NCBI RefSeq assembly: GCF_002095315.1
Contig: NZ_MLFN01000030.1
Span: 1 to 46,431 of the forward strand
Direction: 5' to 3'
Length of the DNA: 46,431 nt
From: Pantoea conspicua
GTDB lineage: Bacteria > Pseudomonadota > Gammaproteobacteria > Enterobacterales > Enterobacteriaceae
Below the pieces are notes generated by a model, which saw nothing but the letters and a program-made list of their open reading frames with translations, ran no database searches and was not told the DNA's origin. This document shows positions 27,718 through 38,231 of this stretch, piece after piece. Made by a program: the position numbers and the translations under genes. Within the stretch, counting starts at the first letter, position 1; each line of letters starts with the position of its first letter.

Positions 27718-29739
27718 ATGCGTTTAAACCCCAGCCAACAACGCGCCGTCGAATTTGTTACCGGTCCCTGTCTGGTGCTGGCGGGCGCGGGATCGGGCAA
27801 GACCCGCGTAATCACCAATAAAATCGCCCATCTGATTCGGGAGTGTGGCTATCAGGCGCGCCATATCGCCGCAGTCACCTTCACCAATAAAGCATCACGT
27901 GAGATGAAAGAGCGCGTGGCACAGACGCTGGGCCGCAAAGAGGCGCGCGGCCTGATGATCTCCACCTTCCATACCCTGGGGCTGGAAATCATCAAGCGTG
28001 AAACGGCGGCGCTCGGCATGAAGTCGAACTTTTCGCTGTTTGATGACCAGGACCAGCTCGGGTTGCTGAAAGAGCTGACCAAAGAGTGGCTGGAAGAGGA
28101 TAAAACCCTGTTGCAGCAGCTGATCTCTACCGTATCGAACTGGAAAAACGATCTGGTCGATCCGCCACACGCGGCGGCAAGGGCGAGTTCAGAGCGCGAT
28201 AAAATTTTCGCCCACTGTTATGCCCTTTACGACCAGCATCTGAAGTCCTGTAACGTGCTCGATTTTGACGATCTGATCCTGCTGCCGACGCTGCTGTTGC
28301 AGCGTAATCAGGAGGTACGTGAGCGCTGGCAGCAGCGCATTCGCTATCTGCTGGTGGATGAGTATCAGGACACCAACACCAGTCAGTACGAGCTGGTGAA
28401 GCTGCTGGTTGGGGCGCGGGCGCGCTTTACCGTGGTGGGCGATGATGATCAGTCGATCTACTCGTGGCGCGGGGCGCGACCACAAAATCTGGTGCTGCTG
28501 AAGGAAGATTTCCCGGCGCTGGAGGTGGTGAAACTGGAGCAGAATTACCGTTCCTCCCAACGTATCCTGAAAGCGGCGAATATCCTGATCGCCAATAATC
28601 CGCACGTGTTTGAAAAACGGTTGTTCTCAGAACTGGGTCTGGGCAGCGAACTGAAGGTGGTCACTGCCAACAGTGAAGAGCACGAGGCGGAGCGGGTGAC
28701 CGGCGAACTGATTGCCCACCACTTCATCAACAAGACGCAGTATAAAGACTACGCCATTCTCTACCGGGGCAACCATCAGTCGCGGGTGTTTGAAAAGTTT
28801 CTGATGCAGAACCGTATTCCCTATCGCATCTCGGGTGGCACCTCGTTCTTCTCACGCCCGGAGATCAAAGATCTGCTGGCGTATCTGCGTGTGCTGACCA
28901 ATCCTGACGATGACAGCGCCTTTTTGCGCATCGTGAATACGCCCCGCCGCGAGATTGGCCCGGCGACGCTGCAAAAGCTGGGCGAATGGGCCAACCTGCG
29001 CAACAAGAGCCTGTTCAACGCCAGCTTTGATGTCGGTCTGGGTCAGACGCTGGGCGGACGCGGACTGGAACATCTGCAACGCTTCACCCACTGGCTGAAC
29101 GAAATTATCCAGCTGACCGAACGCGAGCCGGTGAATGCAGTACGCGACCTGATTCGTGGAATCGACTACGAAAGCTGGTTGTTCGAGACCTCGGGCAGTC
29201 CGAAAGCGGCAGAGATGCGGATGAAGAACGTCAACACGCTGTTTCAGTGGATGACGGAAATGCTGGAGGGCAGCGATCTGGATGAGCCGATGACCCTGGC
29301 ACAGGTGGTCACGCGCTTTACTCTGCGCGACATGATGGAGCGTGGAGAAAACGATGAAGAGCTTGATCAGGTGCAGTTAATGACCCTGCATGCGTCTAAA
29401 GGCCTGGAGTTCCCCTATGTGTTTCTGGTGGGAATGGAAGAGGGACTGTTGCCGCATCAGAGCAGCATTGATGAGAATAATATCGAAGAAGAGCGGCGTC
29501 TTGCTTACGTCGGCATCACGCGGGCGCAAAAAGAGCTGACCTTTACCCTCTGTCGCGAACGTCGGCAGTATGGCGAACTGGTGAGGCCGGAGCCGAGTCG
29601 TTTTCTGCTGGAACTGCCGCAGGACGATCTGCAGTGGGAAACGGAGCGTAAAGTAGTGAGTGCCGAAGAGCGGATGAAAACCGGGCAGAGTCGGGTTGCG
29701 GGCCTGCGCGCGATGCTGGATAAGGCGAAGAAAGGCTAA
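27718..29739 (+). CDS. rep: ATP-dependent DNA helicase Rep
   Basis: Rep is a 3'-5' superfamily 1A helicase that travels with the replisome and clears proteins ahead of the fork. From the ATG at 27718 the product is 673 residues, identical in length to E. coli Rep. Motif I is GAGSGKT (23-29), motif II DEYQDTN, motif [17 protein letters not shown], motif [14 protein letters not shown], motif [20 protein letters not shown] and motif [11 protein letters not shown] longer in-frame start at 27667 overlaps the promoter and is not used. It is intact, with no sign of decay. Confidence 0.97.
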   Translation: MRLNPSQQRAVEFVTGPCLVLAGAGSGKTRVITNKIAHLIRECGYQARHIAAVTFTNKASREMKERVAQTLGRKEARGLMISTFHTLGLEIIKRETAALGMKSNFSLFDDQDQLGLLKELTKEWLEEDKTLLQQLISTVSNWKNDLVDPPHAAARASSERDKIFAHCYALYDQHLKSCNVLDFDDLILLPTLLLQRNQEVRERWQQRIRYLLVDEYQDTNTSQYELVKLLVGARARFTVVGDDDQSIYSWRGARPQNLVLLKEDFPALEVVKLEQNYRSSQRILKAANILIANNPHVFEKRLFSELGLGSELKVVTANSEEHEAERVTGELIAHHFINKTQYKDYAILYRGNHQSRVFEKFLMQNRIPYRISGGTSFFSRPEIKDLLAYLRVLTNPDDDSAFLRIVNTPRREIGPATLQKLGEWANLRNKSLFNASFDVGLGQTLGGRGLEHLQRFTHWLNEIIQLTEREPVNAVRDLIRGIDYESWLFETSGSPKAAEMRMKNVNTLFQWMTEMLEGSDLDEPMTLAQVVTRFTLRDMMERGENDEELDQVQLMTLHASKGLEFPYVFLVGMEEGLLPHQSSIDENNIEEERRLAYVGITRAQKELTFTLCRERRQYGELVRPEPSRFLLELPQDDLQWETERKVVSAEERMKTGQSRVAGLRAMLDKAKKG

Positions 29740-29756
29740 GCCGGCGGAAGACGTGA

Positions 29757-29779
29757 TGAGGCGACGACGGTTCGCCTCA
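29757..29779. terminator. Hairpin between convergent rep and gppA
   Basis: TGAGGCGA (29757-29764) pairs with TCGCCTCA (29772-29779) around a 7-base loop, and TAAGCC (29737-29742) with GGCTTA (29784-29789) forms an outer stem. It fills the 61-base gap between the 3' ends of rep and gppA. It lacks T-runs, so it is only a candidate bidirectional end. Confidence 0.35.
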
Positions 29780-29800
29780 GACTGGCTTAACGGGCGCCGG

Positions 29801-31285
29801 TTACGACAGGGTCAGTAACCAGTGCACATAGGACTGATAATGGCTTTCCTGCTCCAGCAGTTCGGTGCGCAGCGGATGCGCCTCCAGCCAGCCATCAGGT
29901 AAGGTCAGATGCAGCGCGTCATCGTCAGCCTGCAGCCGGACCGCGGGCAGGGTATCGTCGCGACGGCGGCTGGAGAAGATGATCGCCAGACGCATCAGAC
30001 GACACATCCGTTCCGCCAGGCGCGGCGGCAGGGCGTTCTGCTGCGTCAGCAACGCCAGGTCGATACTGCCGCTCTGATTCTGCAGCAGACAGGCCAGTAA
30101 CTTCTTCTGGGCCGGGGTAAAGCCGGGCAGATCGAGGTGACGGACCAGATAGGCGGCGTGCTGCGGCGCATGACGGAAGTCGACGCTCAGGCCAATCTCA
30201 TGAATGGCGCAGGCGCTGAGCAGCAAGTCACGGCAGCGCTGATCCAGCTTCCACAGGGTAGAGACCTGACGAAAAAAACGTTCTGCCAGCTGACGTACCC
30301 GATTGGCTTGCTCAACGTCGATGCTAAAACGACGCTGCACATTCTGCAGCGTGCGGGTGCGGATATCGCGGTCGATCGGCAGGTGCAGCATGCCGTAAAC
30401 CAGCCCTTCACGCAGCGCGCCGCCCGCCAGCGTCATGCTATCAATACTGAGTTCCTGAAAGATGGCGATCAGAATCGACAGGCCACTGGGAAACACCAGC
30501 GCCCGTTCCAGCGTCAATCCTTCGATTTCCAACTCTTCCAGCTTGCCGCACTGAATAGCGCGCTGTTTCAGCTGCTGCAGTTTATTCAGGGTAATGCGTT
30601 CATCCATACCCTGCGCCACCATGATCTCCTGTAGCGCCTGCACCGTGCCAGACGCGCCGACACAGGCTTGCCAGCCCTGCTGGCGCAGTTGCGCGGCAAT
30701 CGGCTGGATCATCTCCCGTGCCGCCTGTTCCGCCTGGTCAAAGTTCTCCTTCGCCAGATGACGATCGCTAAAGAAGCGCTCCAGCCAGGTCACGCAGCCC
30801 ATCGACAGGCTGAATAATACGGTAGCATGCGAACCATCACCGGTCGCCAGTTCAGTGCTGCCGCCGCCGATATCGACCACAAGGCGCTGATCGGAACCGC
30901 CGGTGGTGTGCGCCACGCCCTGATAAATCAGGCGAGCCTCTTCCTCACCGCTGATCACGTTGATGGTACAGCCGAGTATCTGTTGCGCCGTATCGAGAAA
31001 TTCCTGCGCATTCGCTGCCAGACGCAGCGTGGCGGTTGCCACCACGCGGATCTGATCAAGAGGGATGTCCTGCAGTTGCTCAGAGAACAGTTTGAGGCAT
31101 TGCCAGCCGCGCGTCATCGCCTCAGCTGACAAATGGTTGCTTTTATCCAGACCGGCAGCAAGGCGTACCTTGCGCTTAATTTTCGCGATGGTCTGAATAG
31201 TGCCAGACACCTCGCGCACCACCAACATATGAAAGCTGTTAGAACCTAAATCAATCGCAGCATAAAGTGACGATGCGCTTAGCAT
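29801..31285 (-). CDS. gppA: Guanosine-5'-triphosphate,3'-diphosphate pyrophosphatase GppA
   Basis: GppA hydrolyses pppGpp to ppGpp (and also polyphosphate), tuning the stringent response. The 494-residue product has the E. coli length. The Ppx/GppA fold motifs are [17 protein letters not shown] at the N-terminus, [26 protein letters not shown] and [12 protein letters not shown]. The ATG at 31285 ([14 protein letters not shown]) was chosen by alignment with E. coli; a longer frame of 15 residues enters rhlB. It follows rhlB by 7 bases on the same strand, so the two are probably cotranscribed as in E. coli. Confidence 0.95.
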   Translation of the reverse strand: MLSASSLYAAIDLGSNSFHMLVVREVSGTIQTIAKIKRKVRLAAGLDKSNHLSAEAMTRGWQCLKLFSEQLQDIPLDQIRVVATATLRLAANAQEFLDTAQQILGCTINVISGEEEARLIYQGVAHTTGGSDQRLVVDIGGGSTELATGDGSHATVLFSLSMGCVTWLERFFSDRHLAKENFDQAEQAAREMIQPIAAQLRQQGWQACVGASGTVQALQEIMVAQGMDERITLNKLQQLKQRAIQCGKLEELEIEGLTLERALVFPSGLSILIAIFQELSIDSMTLAGGALREGLVYGMLHLPIDRDIRTRTLQNVQRRFSIDVEQANRVRQLAERFFRQVSTLWKLDQRCRDLLLSACAIHEIGLSVDFRHAPQHAAYLVRHLDLPGFTPAQKKLLACLLQNQSGSIDLALLTQQNALPPRLAERMCRLMRLAIIFSSRRRDDTLPAVRLQADDDALHLTLPDGWLEAHPLRTELLEQESHYQSYVHWLLTLS

Positions 31286-31292
31286 GGTGAGC

Positions 31293-32585
31293 TTAACCCG
31301 AACGTTTACGGTTGTTGTTGCGTGGCGCACCGCGACGGTTAGCGTTGTTGCCTCCGCGACGTGGACCGTTGCCGGTACGACTACGCGCCAGACGCTTAGG
31401 CGGCGGCAGGTCAGTCAGTAATGCATCGCTATTGTACTTGCTGACCGGAATGCTGTGACCGATGTACTCTTCAATCGCTGGCAGGTTCAGCGCATACTCT
31501 TCACAGGCCAGGCTGATGGAGTGTCCGCTGGCGCCCGCACGACCGGTACGACCGATACGGTGGACGTAATCTTCGCAATCATCCGGCAGATCGTAGTTAA
31601 ACACATGCGTCACGGCAGGAATATGCAGGCCCCGGGCGGCAACGTCAGTCGCAACCAGAATATCCACATCCCCTTTGGTGAAGTCATCAAGAATGCGCAG
31701 GCGCTTCTTCTGGGCGACATCGCCGGTCAGCAGGCCGACACGATGACCATCCGCAGCCAGATGGCCCCAGATATCTTCGCAACGGTGCTTGGTGTTGGCG
31801 AACACAATGGCGCGATCCGGCCACTCTTCTTCCAGCAACGTTTGCAGCAGGCGCATTTTCTCTTCGTTAGACGGATAGAAAAGCTCTTCCTGAATGCGGT
31901 GGCCGGTTTTCTGTTCCGGTTCCACTTCAACATATTCAGCACTGTTCATGTGCTCAAACGCCAGTTCGCGCACCCGATAAGAGAGCGTGGCGGAGAACAG
32001 CATGCTGAGACGCTGGGTCGCTGCCGGCATCCGGCGGAACAGCCAGCGAATGTCTTTAATAAAGCCGAGATCGAACATGCGGTCGGCTTCGTCCAGCACC
32101 ATCACCTGAATGGCACCGAGGTTAACGTGGTTTTGCTTCGCGTAATCGATCAGTCGGCCAGTGGTCCCGACCAGAATATCGACGCCTTGCTCCAGCACTT
32201 TCAGCTGTTTATCGTAGCCATCACCGCCGTAGGCGAGGCCCAGTTTCAGACCGGTTGAGGCGGTTAACGGTTCTGCATCGGCATGAATCTGCACGGCAAG
32301 TTCACGCGTTGGCGCGAGAATTAATGCTCGTGGCTGGTTAACCTGACGACCTTCAGGCGCAGGATGAGAGAGAAGATGATGAAACGTTGACGTCAGAAAC
32401 GCCATCGTTTTGCCGGTACCGGTTTGCGCCTGGCCTGCAACATCACGCCCGGAAAGCGTAAAGGGCAGGGCTAACGCCTGAATCGGCGTGCAGTATTGAA
32501 AACCTTTACTATCAAGGGCTTCAACGACTTTTGGGTGCAGGGCGAAGTCGGAAAACTTCTGTTCAGTTAAGTGTGTTTTGCTCAT
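31293..32585 (-). CDS. rhlB: ATP-dependent RNA helicase RhlB
   Basis: RhlB is the DEAD-box helicase of the RNA degradosome, which feeds structured RNA to PNPase and RNase E. The 430-residue product (E. coli 421) has the Q motif (FQYCTPIQ, 29-36), motif I AQTGTGKT (53-60), Ia PTRELA (92-97), II DEAD (165-168), III SAT (198-200) and [12 protein letters not shown]. The C-terminus is an Arg/Asn/Gly-rich basic tail ([17 protein letters not shown]), as expected of the RNA-binding extension. It is divergent from trxA. It is intact. Confidence 0.96.
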   Translation of the reverse strand: MSKTHLTEQKFSDFALHPKVVEALDSKGFQYCTPIQALALPFTLSGRDVAGQAQTGTGKTMAFLTSTFHHLLSHPAPEGRQVNQPRALILAPTRELAVQIHADAEPLTASTGLKLGLAYGGDGYDKQLKVLEQGVDILVGTTGRLIDYAKQNHVNLGAIQVMVLDEADRMFDLGFIKDIRWLFRRMPAATQRLSMLFSATLSYRVRELAFEHMNSAEYVEVEPEQKTGHRIQEELFYPSNEEKMRLLQTLLEEEWPDRAIVFANTKHRCEDIWGHLAADGHRVGLLTGDVAQKKRLRILDDFTKGDVDILVATDVAARGLHIPAVTHVFNYDLPDDCEDYVHRIGRTGRAGASGHSISLACEEYALNLPAIEEYIGHSIPVSKYNSDALLTDLPPPKRLARSRTGNGPRRGGNNANRRGAPRNNNRKRSG

Positions 32586-32702
32586 AGTGTGGTAGAATAT
32601 CAGCTTACTATCGCTTTACGAAAGCGTATCCGATGAAATAAAGTCAACCTACATTGGTTTATATTACGCCAATTCGCCAGGCATAATCTTGTGGAGTAAA
32701 AC

Positions 32703-33035
32703 ATGAGCAGCGATAAAATCGTTCATCTGACTGATGACAGTTTCGACACCGACGTGCTGAAAGCCGACGGCGTTACACTGGTAGATTTCTGGGCTGAATG
32801 GTGTGGTCCTTGCAAAATGATCGCACCAATCCTTGATGAAGTTGCAGAAGAGTATGATGGCAAACTGACCATCGCTAAGCTGAATATTGATGATAACCCA
32901 GGCACGGCACCGAAATACGGCATTCGTGGTATCCCGACGCTGCTGCTGTTTAAAAATGGCGAAGTCGCCGCGACCAAAGTGGGCGCGCTGTCTAAAGGCC
33001 AGCTGAAAGAGTTCCTGAACGCCAATCTGGCGTAA
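32703..33035 (+). CDS. trxA: Thioredoxin 1
   Basis: TrxA is the main cytoplasmic disulfide reductase, supplying electrons to ribonucleotide reductase, PAPS reductase and others. The 110-residue product is one residue longer than E. coli TrxA and contains the active site WCGPC at 33-37, the buried Asp in VDFWAEW and the cis-proline loop [17 protein letters not shown] lies 7 bases before the ATG at 32703. It sits between divergent rhlB and downstream rho, as in E. coli. Confidence 0.97.
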   Translation: MSSDKIVHLTDDSFDTDVLKADGVTLVDFWAEWCGPCKMIAPILDEVAEEYDGKLTIAKLNIDDNPGTAPKYGIRGIPTLLLFKNGEVAATKVGALSKGQLKEFLNANLA

Positions 33036-33387
33036 TTCAGGGCTGAACGTCTGGCAGTGGTGAATTTATCTCCTGCTGCTGGACGTTCGCTTTGAGGCGT
33101 GCTAAGTTACCAATACTGCATTACGAACTTACCCTTGTAGTTAGCATCTAAAGTTTTCCCTTGTTAAACCCTGTCGCACTGTACCTTATAAAGTTAGAAC
33201 GGTTTAGCAATCTGACGGTTAGCTCCAACTCTGGCATCGCAATCGACCGTCTCCTCGCTTCCAGGTCGCCATCCCAGACGATGATCGTCGAGAAGAGTCG
33301 AAAAGAGCCATTAACGGCATGGATTAATTGCCATACCATTCACGACAAACATTTCGAGTATTACCCCGAGTTTAAGAACCCATCACT
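33036..33387 (+). other. rho leader region (trxA-rho intergenic)
   Basis: This 352-base gap should hold the rho promoter and its long autoregulated leader. A stem of 13 pairs (two G-U) joins 33045-33057 with 33076-33088, starting 9 bases after trxA and probably marking its 3' end. I recognise no clear copy of the E. coli rhoL leader peptide. One open frame, 36 codons from the ATG at 33281, ends in TGA overlapping the rho ATG (ATGA); it has no visible ribosome binding site and is only a possibility. Confidence 0.5.
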
Positions 33388-34647
33388 ATGAATCTTACCG
33401 AATTAAAGAATACGCCGGTTGCTGAGCTGATTACTCTCGGCGAAAATATGGGACTGGAAAACCAGGCTCGTATGCGCAAGCAGGACATTATCTTCTCCAT
33501 CCTGAAGCAGCACGCGAAAAGCGGCGAAGACATCTTTGGTGATGGCGTGCTGGAGATATTACAGGATGGATTTGGATTCCTCCGTTCCGGAGACAGCTCC
33601 TACCTCGCCGGTCCTGATGATATCTACGTTTCCCCCAGCCAGATCCGCCGTTTCAACCTCCGCACAGGTGACACCATCTCTGGCAAAATTCGTCCACCAA
33701 AAGAGGGTGAACGTTATTTTGCACTGCTGAAAGTTAACGAAGTTAACTACGACAAGCCGGAAAACGCGCGTAATAAGATTCTGTTCGAAAACCTCACGCC
33801 GCTGCACGCGAATAAACGTCTGCGTATGGAGCGGGGTAATGGCTCAACGGAAGATCTGACGGCACGTGTGCTGGATCTGGCGTCACCGATTGGTCGTGGT
33901 CAGCGTGGTCTGATCGTGGCACCGCCAAAAGCCGGTAAAACCATGCTGCTGCAGAATATCGCGCAGAGCCTGGCGTATAATTACCCGGATTGCACCCTGA
34001 TGGTGTTGCTGATCGACGAACGTCCGGAAGAAGTGACCGAGATGCAGCGTCTGGTGAAAGGTGAAGTTATCGCCTCGACCTTCGATGAACCTGCTTCGCG
34101 TCACGTTCAGGTTGCTGAAATGGTGATCGAAAAGGCCAAGCGTCTGGTTGAACACAAGAAAGATGTGATCATCCTGCTCGACTCTATTACGCGTCTGGCG
34201 CGTGCTTATAACACCGTGGTTCCGGCTTCAGGTAAAGTCCTGACCGGTGGTGTTGATGCCAACGCCCTGCATCGTCCGAAGCGTTTCTTCGGCGCAGCGC
34301 GTAACGTGGAAGAGGGCGGCAGCCTGACCATCATTGCGACCGCGCTGGTTGATACCGGTTCGAAGATGGATGAGGTGATTTACGAAGAGTTTAAAGGTAC
34401 CGGTAACATGGAACTGCATCTCTCACGTAAAATCGCTGAAAAACGCGTCTTCCCGGCGATCGATTACAACCGTTCCGGTACGCGTAAAGAAGAGCTGCTC
34501 ACCTCTCAGGAAGAGCTGCAGAAGATGTGGATCCTGCGTAAAATCATTCACCCAATGGGCGAAATTGACGCGATGGAGTTCCTCATCAACAAGCTGGCGA
34601 TGACCAAAACCAACGACGAATTCTTCGACATGATGAAGCGTTCCTGA
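33388..34647 (+). CDS. rho: Transcription termination factor Rho
   Basis: Rho is the hexameric RNA-dependent ATPase/helicase that ends transcription at C-rich, unstructured RNA. The 419-residue product matches E. coli Rho in length. The N-terminal RNA-binding fold has the RNP1-like DGFGFLR at 60-66. The P-loop is PPKAGKTM (179-186), Walker [17 protein letters not shown], the Q-loop [29 protein letters not shown] and the R-loop below it. It is intact. Two strong terminators follow it. Confidence 0.98.
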   Translation: MNLTELKNTPVAELITLGENMGLENQARMRKQDIIFSILKQHAKSGEDIFGDGVLEILQDGFGFLRSGDSSYLAGPDDIYVSPSQIRRFNLRTGDTISGKIRPPKEGERYFALLKVNEVNYDKPENARNKILFENLTPLHANKRLRMERGNGSTEDLTARVLDLASPIGRGQRGLIVAPPKAGKTMLLQNIAQSLAYNYPDCTLMVLLIDERPEEVTEMQRLVKGEVIASTFDEPASRHVQVAEMVIEKAKRLVEHKKDVIILLDSITRLARAYNTVVPASGKVLTGGVDANALHRPKRFFGAARNVEEGGSLTIIATALVDTGSKMDEVIYEEFKGTGNMELHLSRKIAEKRVFPAIDYNRSGTRKEELLTSQEELQKMWILRKIIHPMGEIDAMEFLINKLAMTKTNDEFFDMMKRS

Positions 34648-34660
34648 TCCGATACTGCAG

Positions 34661-34686
34661 AGCCGAACCACAGATTCGGCTTTTTT
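34661..34686 (+). terminator. rho terminator 1
   Basis: AGCCGAA (34661-34667) pairs with TTCGGCT (34675-34681) over a 7-base loop, followed by a continuous T run to 34686. It begins 13 bases after the rho stop. It is a classical intrinsic terminator. Confidence 0.9.
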
Positions 34687-34713
34687 AGCCTGAATGTGCA
34701 GAAAATCGACCTT

Positions 34714-34739
34714 ACGCCACGTCTCAACGTGGCGTTTTT
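34714..34739 (+). terminator. rho terminator 2 (tandem)
   Basis: ACGCCACGT (34714-34722) pairs perfectly with ACGTGGCGT (34727-34735) around CTCA, followed by TTTT. Two intrinsic terminators in a row insulate the wec operon from rho. It makes sense that the rho gene itself ends by a Rho-independent mechanism. Confidence 0.88.
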
Positions 34740-34757
34740 CATTTCTGAGCTATAGGA

Positions 34758-34784
34758 TTGAACACTGGCAGGAGCATTGATAAT
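34758..34784 (+). promoter_or_regulatory. Weak sigma-70 promoter candidate for the wec operon
   Basis: TTGAAC (34758-34763) and GATAAT (34779-34784) resemble -35 and -10 hexamers, but the spacer is only 15 bases. It lies after the tandem rho terminators and about 130 bases before wecA, the right place for the operon promoter. Confidence 0.3.
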
Positions 34785-34912
34785 GACTGTGGTAGTGATG
34801 ACGAATAAATGACCGTTCGTGCATCTCTTTATGCAGAATTCGGAATCCGAGGCAGCGATAAACGCATTTTTTCGCGTATTGTTGCCCGTGATGTTATCTG
34901 AGAGCGTTTAAC

Positions 34913-36016
34913 GTGAATTTACTCACTATGAGTACTGAGCTTGGTTTAATTTTTCTCTTTTCCCTGGCTTTCCTCTTTTTTGCCCGAAAAGCAGCTAAAA
35001 AAATTGGTCTGGTTGATAAGCCTAACTCACGTAAACGCCATCATGGCGCGATTCCGTTGGTGGGCGGCATTTCTGTGTTCGCAGGTATCTGCTTTACGTT
35101 CGCGATAACCAATTATTATCTGCCACATGCGCTGCTCTATCTGGGGTGTGCCGGGGTACTGGTGCTGGTTGGCGCCCTGGATGATCGTTTCGATATCAGC
35201 GTGAAAATCCGCGCTGTGGTGCAGGCGCTCGTCGCGGTGGTGATGATGACAGGTGCCAAACTTTATCTGCTGAGTCTTGGGTTTATCGTTGGCCCCTTTG
35301 AACTGATTGTCGGCCCGTTTGGCTATGTGCTGACGCTGTTCGCCGTCTGGGCGGCGATTAACGCCTTTAATATGGTCGATGGCATTGACGGCCTGCTCGG
35401 CGGGCTCTCTTCGGTCACTTTCGCGGCGATGGGCATCATCCTCTATTTTGATGGCCAGACCAGCCTGGCCATGTGGTGTTTTGCGATGATCGCCGCCACG
35501 TTACCTTACATCCTGCTTAATCTCGGCTTCCTCGGCCGCCGCTTTAAAGTCTTTATGGGCGATGCCGGCAGCACAATGATCGGCTTCACCATTATCTGGA
35601 TTCTGCTGGAAACGACGCAGGGTCTGAGCCATCCCATCACTCCTGTGACCGCACTCTGGCTGATCGCCATTCCTTTAATGGACATGGTAGCGATTATGTA
35701 CCGCCGTCTGCGTAAAGGCATGAGTCCGTTTTCTGCTGACCGCCAGCATATCCACCATCTGATCATGCGCGCCGGTTTTAGTTCGCGTCAGGCTTTTGTG
35801 CTGATTACCGTTGCTGCCGCGATCCTTGCCGGTATCGGTGTATTGGGAGAATACCTGGCGTTCATCCCGGAATGGGTCATGCTACTGCTGTTCCTGGTGG
35901 CCTTCATGGTTTACGGCTACTGCCTGAAGCATGCCTGGCGCGTGGCGCGACGTATCCGGCGGATTAAACGCCGTCTGAACCATTACCGTAACGCCAAAAC
36001 CAACTTACCCCGCTAA
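34913..36016 (+). CDS. wecA: UDP-GlcNAc:undecaprenyl-phosphate GlcNAc-1-P transferase WecA
   Basis: WecA (Rfe) makes lipid I of ECA by joining GlcNAc-1-phosphate to undecaprenyl phosphate on the inner membrane; it often also primes O-antigen. The 367-residue product has the E. coli length and about eleven hydrophobic helices. Its conserved loops are GALDDRFDIS (DDxxD-like, Mg2+), AINAFNMVDGIDGLLGG, KVFMGDAGSTMIGF and the UDP-sugar-binding SPFSADRQHIHHLIMRAG. The GTG at 34913 is the start, as in E. coli (MNLLTMSTELG). It is the first gene of the wec operon. Confidence 0.96.
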   Translation: MNLLTMSTELGLIFLFSLAFLFFARKAAKKIGLVDKPNSRKRHHGAIPLVGGISVFAGICFTFAITNYYLPHALLYLGCAGVLVLVGALDDRFDISVKIRAVVQALVAVVMMTGAKLYLLSLGFIVGPFELIVGPFGYVLTLFAVWAAINAFNMVDGIDGLLGGLSSVTFAAMGIILYFDGQTSLAMWCFAMIAATLPYILLNLGFLGRRFKVFMGDAGSTMIGFTIIWILLETTQGLSHPITPVTALWLIAIPLMDMVAIMYRRLRKGMSPFSADRQHIHHLIMRAGFSSRQAFVLITVAAAILAGIGVLGEYLAFIPEWVMLLLFLVAFMVYGYCLKHAWRVARRIRRIKRRLNHYRNAKTNLPR

Positions 36017-36040
36017 GCGCTGATAAAGGATAACGCTGCC

Positions 36041-37090
36041 ATGCCTGCTGAGATTGTGGACAACGAACTGGATATTCGCGGCTTGTGTTGCCGTTTATGG
36101 CAAGGCAAGCGCTGGATTGTCGGGCTGGCGCTGCTGTTTGCGCTGGTCGCCTGGCTGGTGACCCTGCTGATGAGGCAGGTCTGGAGCACCACCGCGGTTA
36201 CCGATCGCCCGACGGTAAACATGCTGGGCTCCTACTATGCACAGCAGCAGTTTCTTGCCAACCTGGATGTACGCAATAATGCGCTGACGCTCTCTGCTCC
36301 CTCGCCCACGGTGATGGATGAGGTCTATCAGGAGTTCACCATGCAACTCGCCTCGTGGGATACGCGCCGCGAGTTCTGGCAGCAAACCGATTATTACAAA
36401 AGTCGTAAAACCGGTAACGCGCACAATGATGCGGCGTTACTCGACGATATGATCAGCAATATTGTGTTCACGCCAGCCGATGCGGCGCACAACCTGCCGG
36501 ACAATGTCCGCCTTAAGGCGGAAACTGCCAGCGATGCTAATAACCTGCTGCGTCAGTATATTGCTTACGCCAGCGAGCGAGCGGCACGCCATCTGAATGA
36601 AGAGTTTAAAGGCGCCTGGCAGGCACGGACGGCGCAGCTTGAGGCGCAGGTCAAACGGCAGGAAGATGTGGCTAACGCCGTGTTTCAGCGTCAGCAACAT
36701 CGTTTGGAGCAGGCGTTGAAGATCGCCAGTCAGCAAGGGATTAATGAAAAACAGGCGCGTGAAGCAGGAGAAAACCTGGCGGACAGCGATCTGTTTCTGC
36801 TGGGCAAGCCGGTTTTACAGGGGCAGCTCGATACCCTGCGCGCCACCGGACCAAACTTCGATATAAGCTATGATCAGAACAGAGCCATGCTGACCACGCT
36901 GGTAGCCGGCCCGACACTGAACAGTAAGTTCCAGACTTACCGTTACCTGCGTACCCCGGAAGAGCCGGTGTCGCGTGATAGCCCGCGGCGTCTGTTCATG
37001 ATGATTATGTGGGGTGCCGTAGGGGCATTGGTGGGTGCTGGTGTCGCGCTGGCACGTCGTCCGCGTCTGATGCCAGACCAGCGTCATTGA
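36041..37090 (+). CDS. wzzE: ECA polysaccharide chain length modulator WzzE
   Basis: WzzE sets the modal chain length of ECA repeats and is needed for cyclic ECA. It is a polysaccharide co-polymerase with an N-terminal helix (about residues 27-46), a large periplasmic coiled-coil-rich domain and a C-terminal helix near 318-338. The 349-residue product contains [19 protein letters not shown] and the Pro-rich [15 protein letters not shown] before the last helix, both matching E. coli WzzE. It lies 24 bases after wecA and 10 before wecB. It is intact. Confidence 0.94.
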   Translation: MPAEIVDNELDIRGLCCRLWQGKRWIVGLALLFALVAWLVTLLMRQVWSTTAVTDRPTVNMLGSYYAQQQFLANLDVRNNALTLSAPSPTVMDEVYQEFTMQLASWDTRREFWQQTDYYKSRKTGNAHNDAALLDDMISNIVFTPADAAHNLPDNVRLKAETASDANNLLRQYIAYASERAARHLNEEFKGAWQARTAQLEAQVKRQEDVANAVFQRQQHRLEQALKIASQQGINEKQAREAGENLADSDLFLLGKPVLQGQLDTLRATGPNFDISYDQNRAMLTTLVAGPTLNSKFQTYRYLRTPEEPVSRDSPRRLFMMIMWGAVGALVGAGVALARRPRLMPDQRH

Positions 37091-37100
37091 GAGAAACAGT

Positions 37101-38231
37101 GTGAAAGTTCTGACAGTATTTGGTACCCGTCCTGAAGCCATTAAAATGGCGCCGCTGGTTCAGGCGCTGGCGCAGGATCCAGCTTTTGAATCGCGGCTGT
37201 GCGTAACGGCTCAGCATCGCGAGATGCTCGATCAGGTGCTGCGCCTGTTTCAGCTGCAGCCGGACTACGACCTCAATATTATGCGCCCAGAGCAGGGGCT
37301 GACCGAAATCACCTGCCGCATTTTAGAGGGCATGAAGACCGTGTTGCTCGACTTCAAACCGGACATTGTGCTGGTTCATGGCGACACCACCACCACCTTA
37401 GCAGCCAGCCTGGCGGCGTTTTATCAGCAAATCCCGGTCGGCCATGTTGAAGCCGGACTGCGCACCGGCGATCTCGCGTCGCCGTGGCCGGAAGAGGGAA
37501 ACCGCAAACTCACCGGCCATCTTGCCCGTCTCCATTTCACCCCTACGTTGCGATCGCGTCAGAATCTGCTGCAGGAAAATCTGCCGGATACGCGCATCGT
37601 GGTGACTGGCAACACGGTGATTGATGCGCTGTTATGGGTGCGCGATCGGGTGCTGGACGACACCAATCTGAATGCCCAGCTGGCGGCTTGCTATCCGTTC
37701 CTGGATGATAGCAAGAAGCTGGTGCTGGTCACCGGCCATCGGCGTGAAAGTTTTGGCGATGGGTTTGAGCGAATCTGTAGCGCGCTGGCGCAGATTGCGC
37801 GTCAGCATCCGGAAGCGCAAATCGTCTATCCGGTGCACCTGAACCCCAACGTCAGCGAGCCGGTTAACCGCATACTCAGCGACGTTGAAAATATCATTCT
37901 GATCGAACCTCAGGAGTATCTGCCTTTTGTCTGGCTGATGAACCGCGCCTGGCTGATTCTCACCGATTCGGGAGGGATTCAGGAGGAAGCGCCATCGCTG
38001 GGTAAGCCGGTGCTGGTGATGCGTGATACCACTGAACGGCCCGAAGCGGTCGATGCCGGTACGGTAAAACTGGTGGGCACGGATGTTGCCAGAATCGTGG
38101 CTGAGGTCAGCACCTTGCTGACTGACGATAACGCCTGGCAGGCGATGAGCCATGCCCATAATCCGTATGGCGATGGCAAAGCCTGTGGCCGTATTTTACA
38201 AGCCTTAAAAGATAACCGAGCCGACTTATGA
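37101..38231 (+). CDS. wecB: UDP-N-acetylglucosamine 2-epimerase WecB
   Basis: WecB (RffE) interconverts UDP-GlcNAc and UDP-ManNAc in the cytoplasm, the first step to the ManNAcA residue of ECA. The 376-residue product has the E. coli length. It begins [20 protein letters not shown] and contains [43 protein letters not shown] and [34 protein letters not shown] is the start codon. Its end overlaps wecC by 4 bases (ATGA), a coupling seen through much of this operon. It is intact. Confidence 0.97.
   Translation: MKVLTVFGTRPEAIKMAPLVQALAQDPAFESRLCVTAQHREMLDQVLRLFQLQPDYDLNIMRPEQGLTEITCRILEGMKTVLLDFKPDIVLVHGDTTTTLAASLAAFYQQIPVGHVEAGLRTGDLASPWPEEGNRKLTGHLARLHFTPTLRSRQNLLQENLPDTRIVVTGNTVIDALLWVRDRVLDDTNLNAQLAACYPFLDDSKKLVLVTGHRRESFGDGFERICSALAQIARQHPEAQIVYPVHLNPNVSEPVNRILSDVENIILIEPQEYLPFVWLMNRAWLILTDSGGIQEEAPSLGKPVLVMRDTTERPEAVDAGTVKLVGTDVARIVAEVSTLLTDDNAWQAMSHAHNPYGDGKACGRILQALKDNRADL

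Noticed and set aside
30137..30634. 165-codon plus-strand frame inside gppA
   Set aside because: It is an antisense shadow of the well-conserved gppA coding sequence.
31455..32258. 267-codon plus-strand frame inside rhlB
   Set aside because: It is antisense to a gene with every DEAD-box motif, and shows no recognisable protein features.
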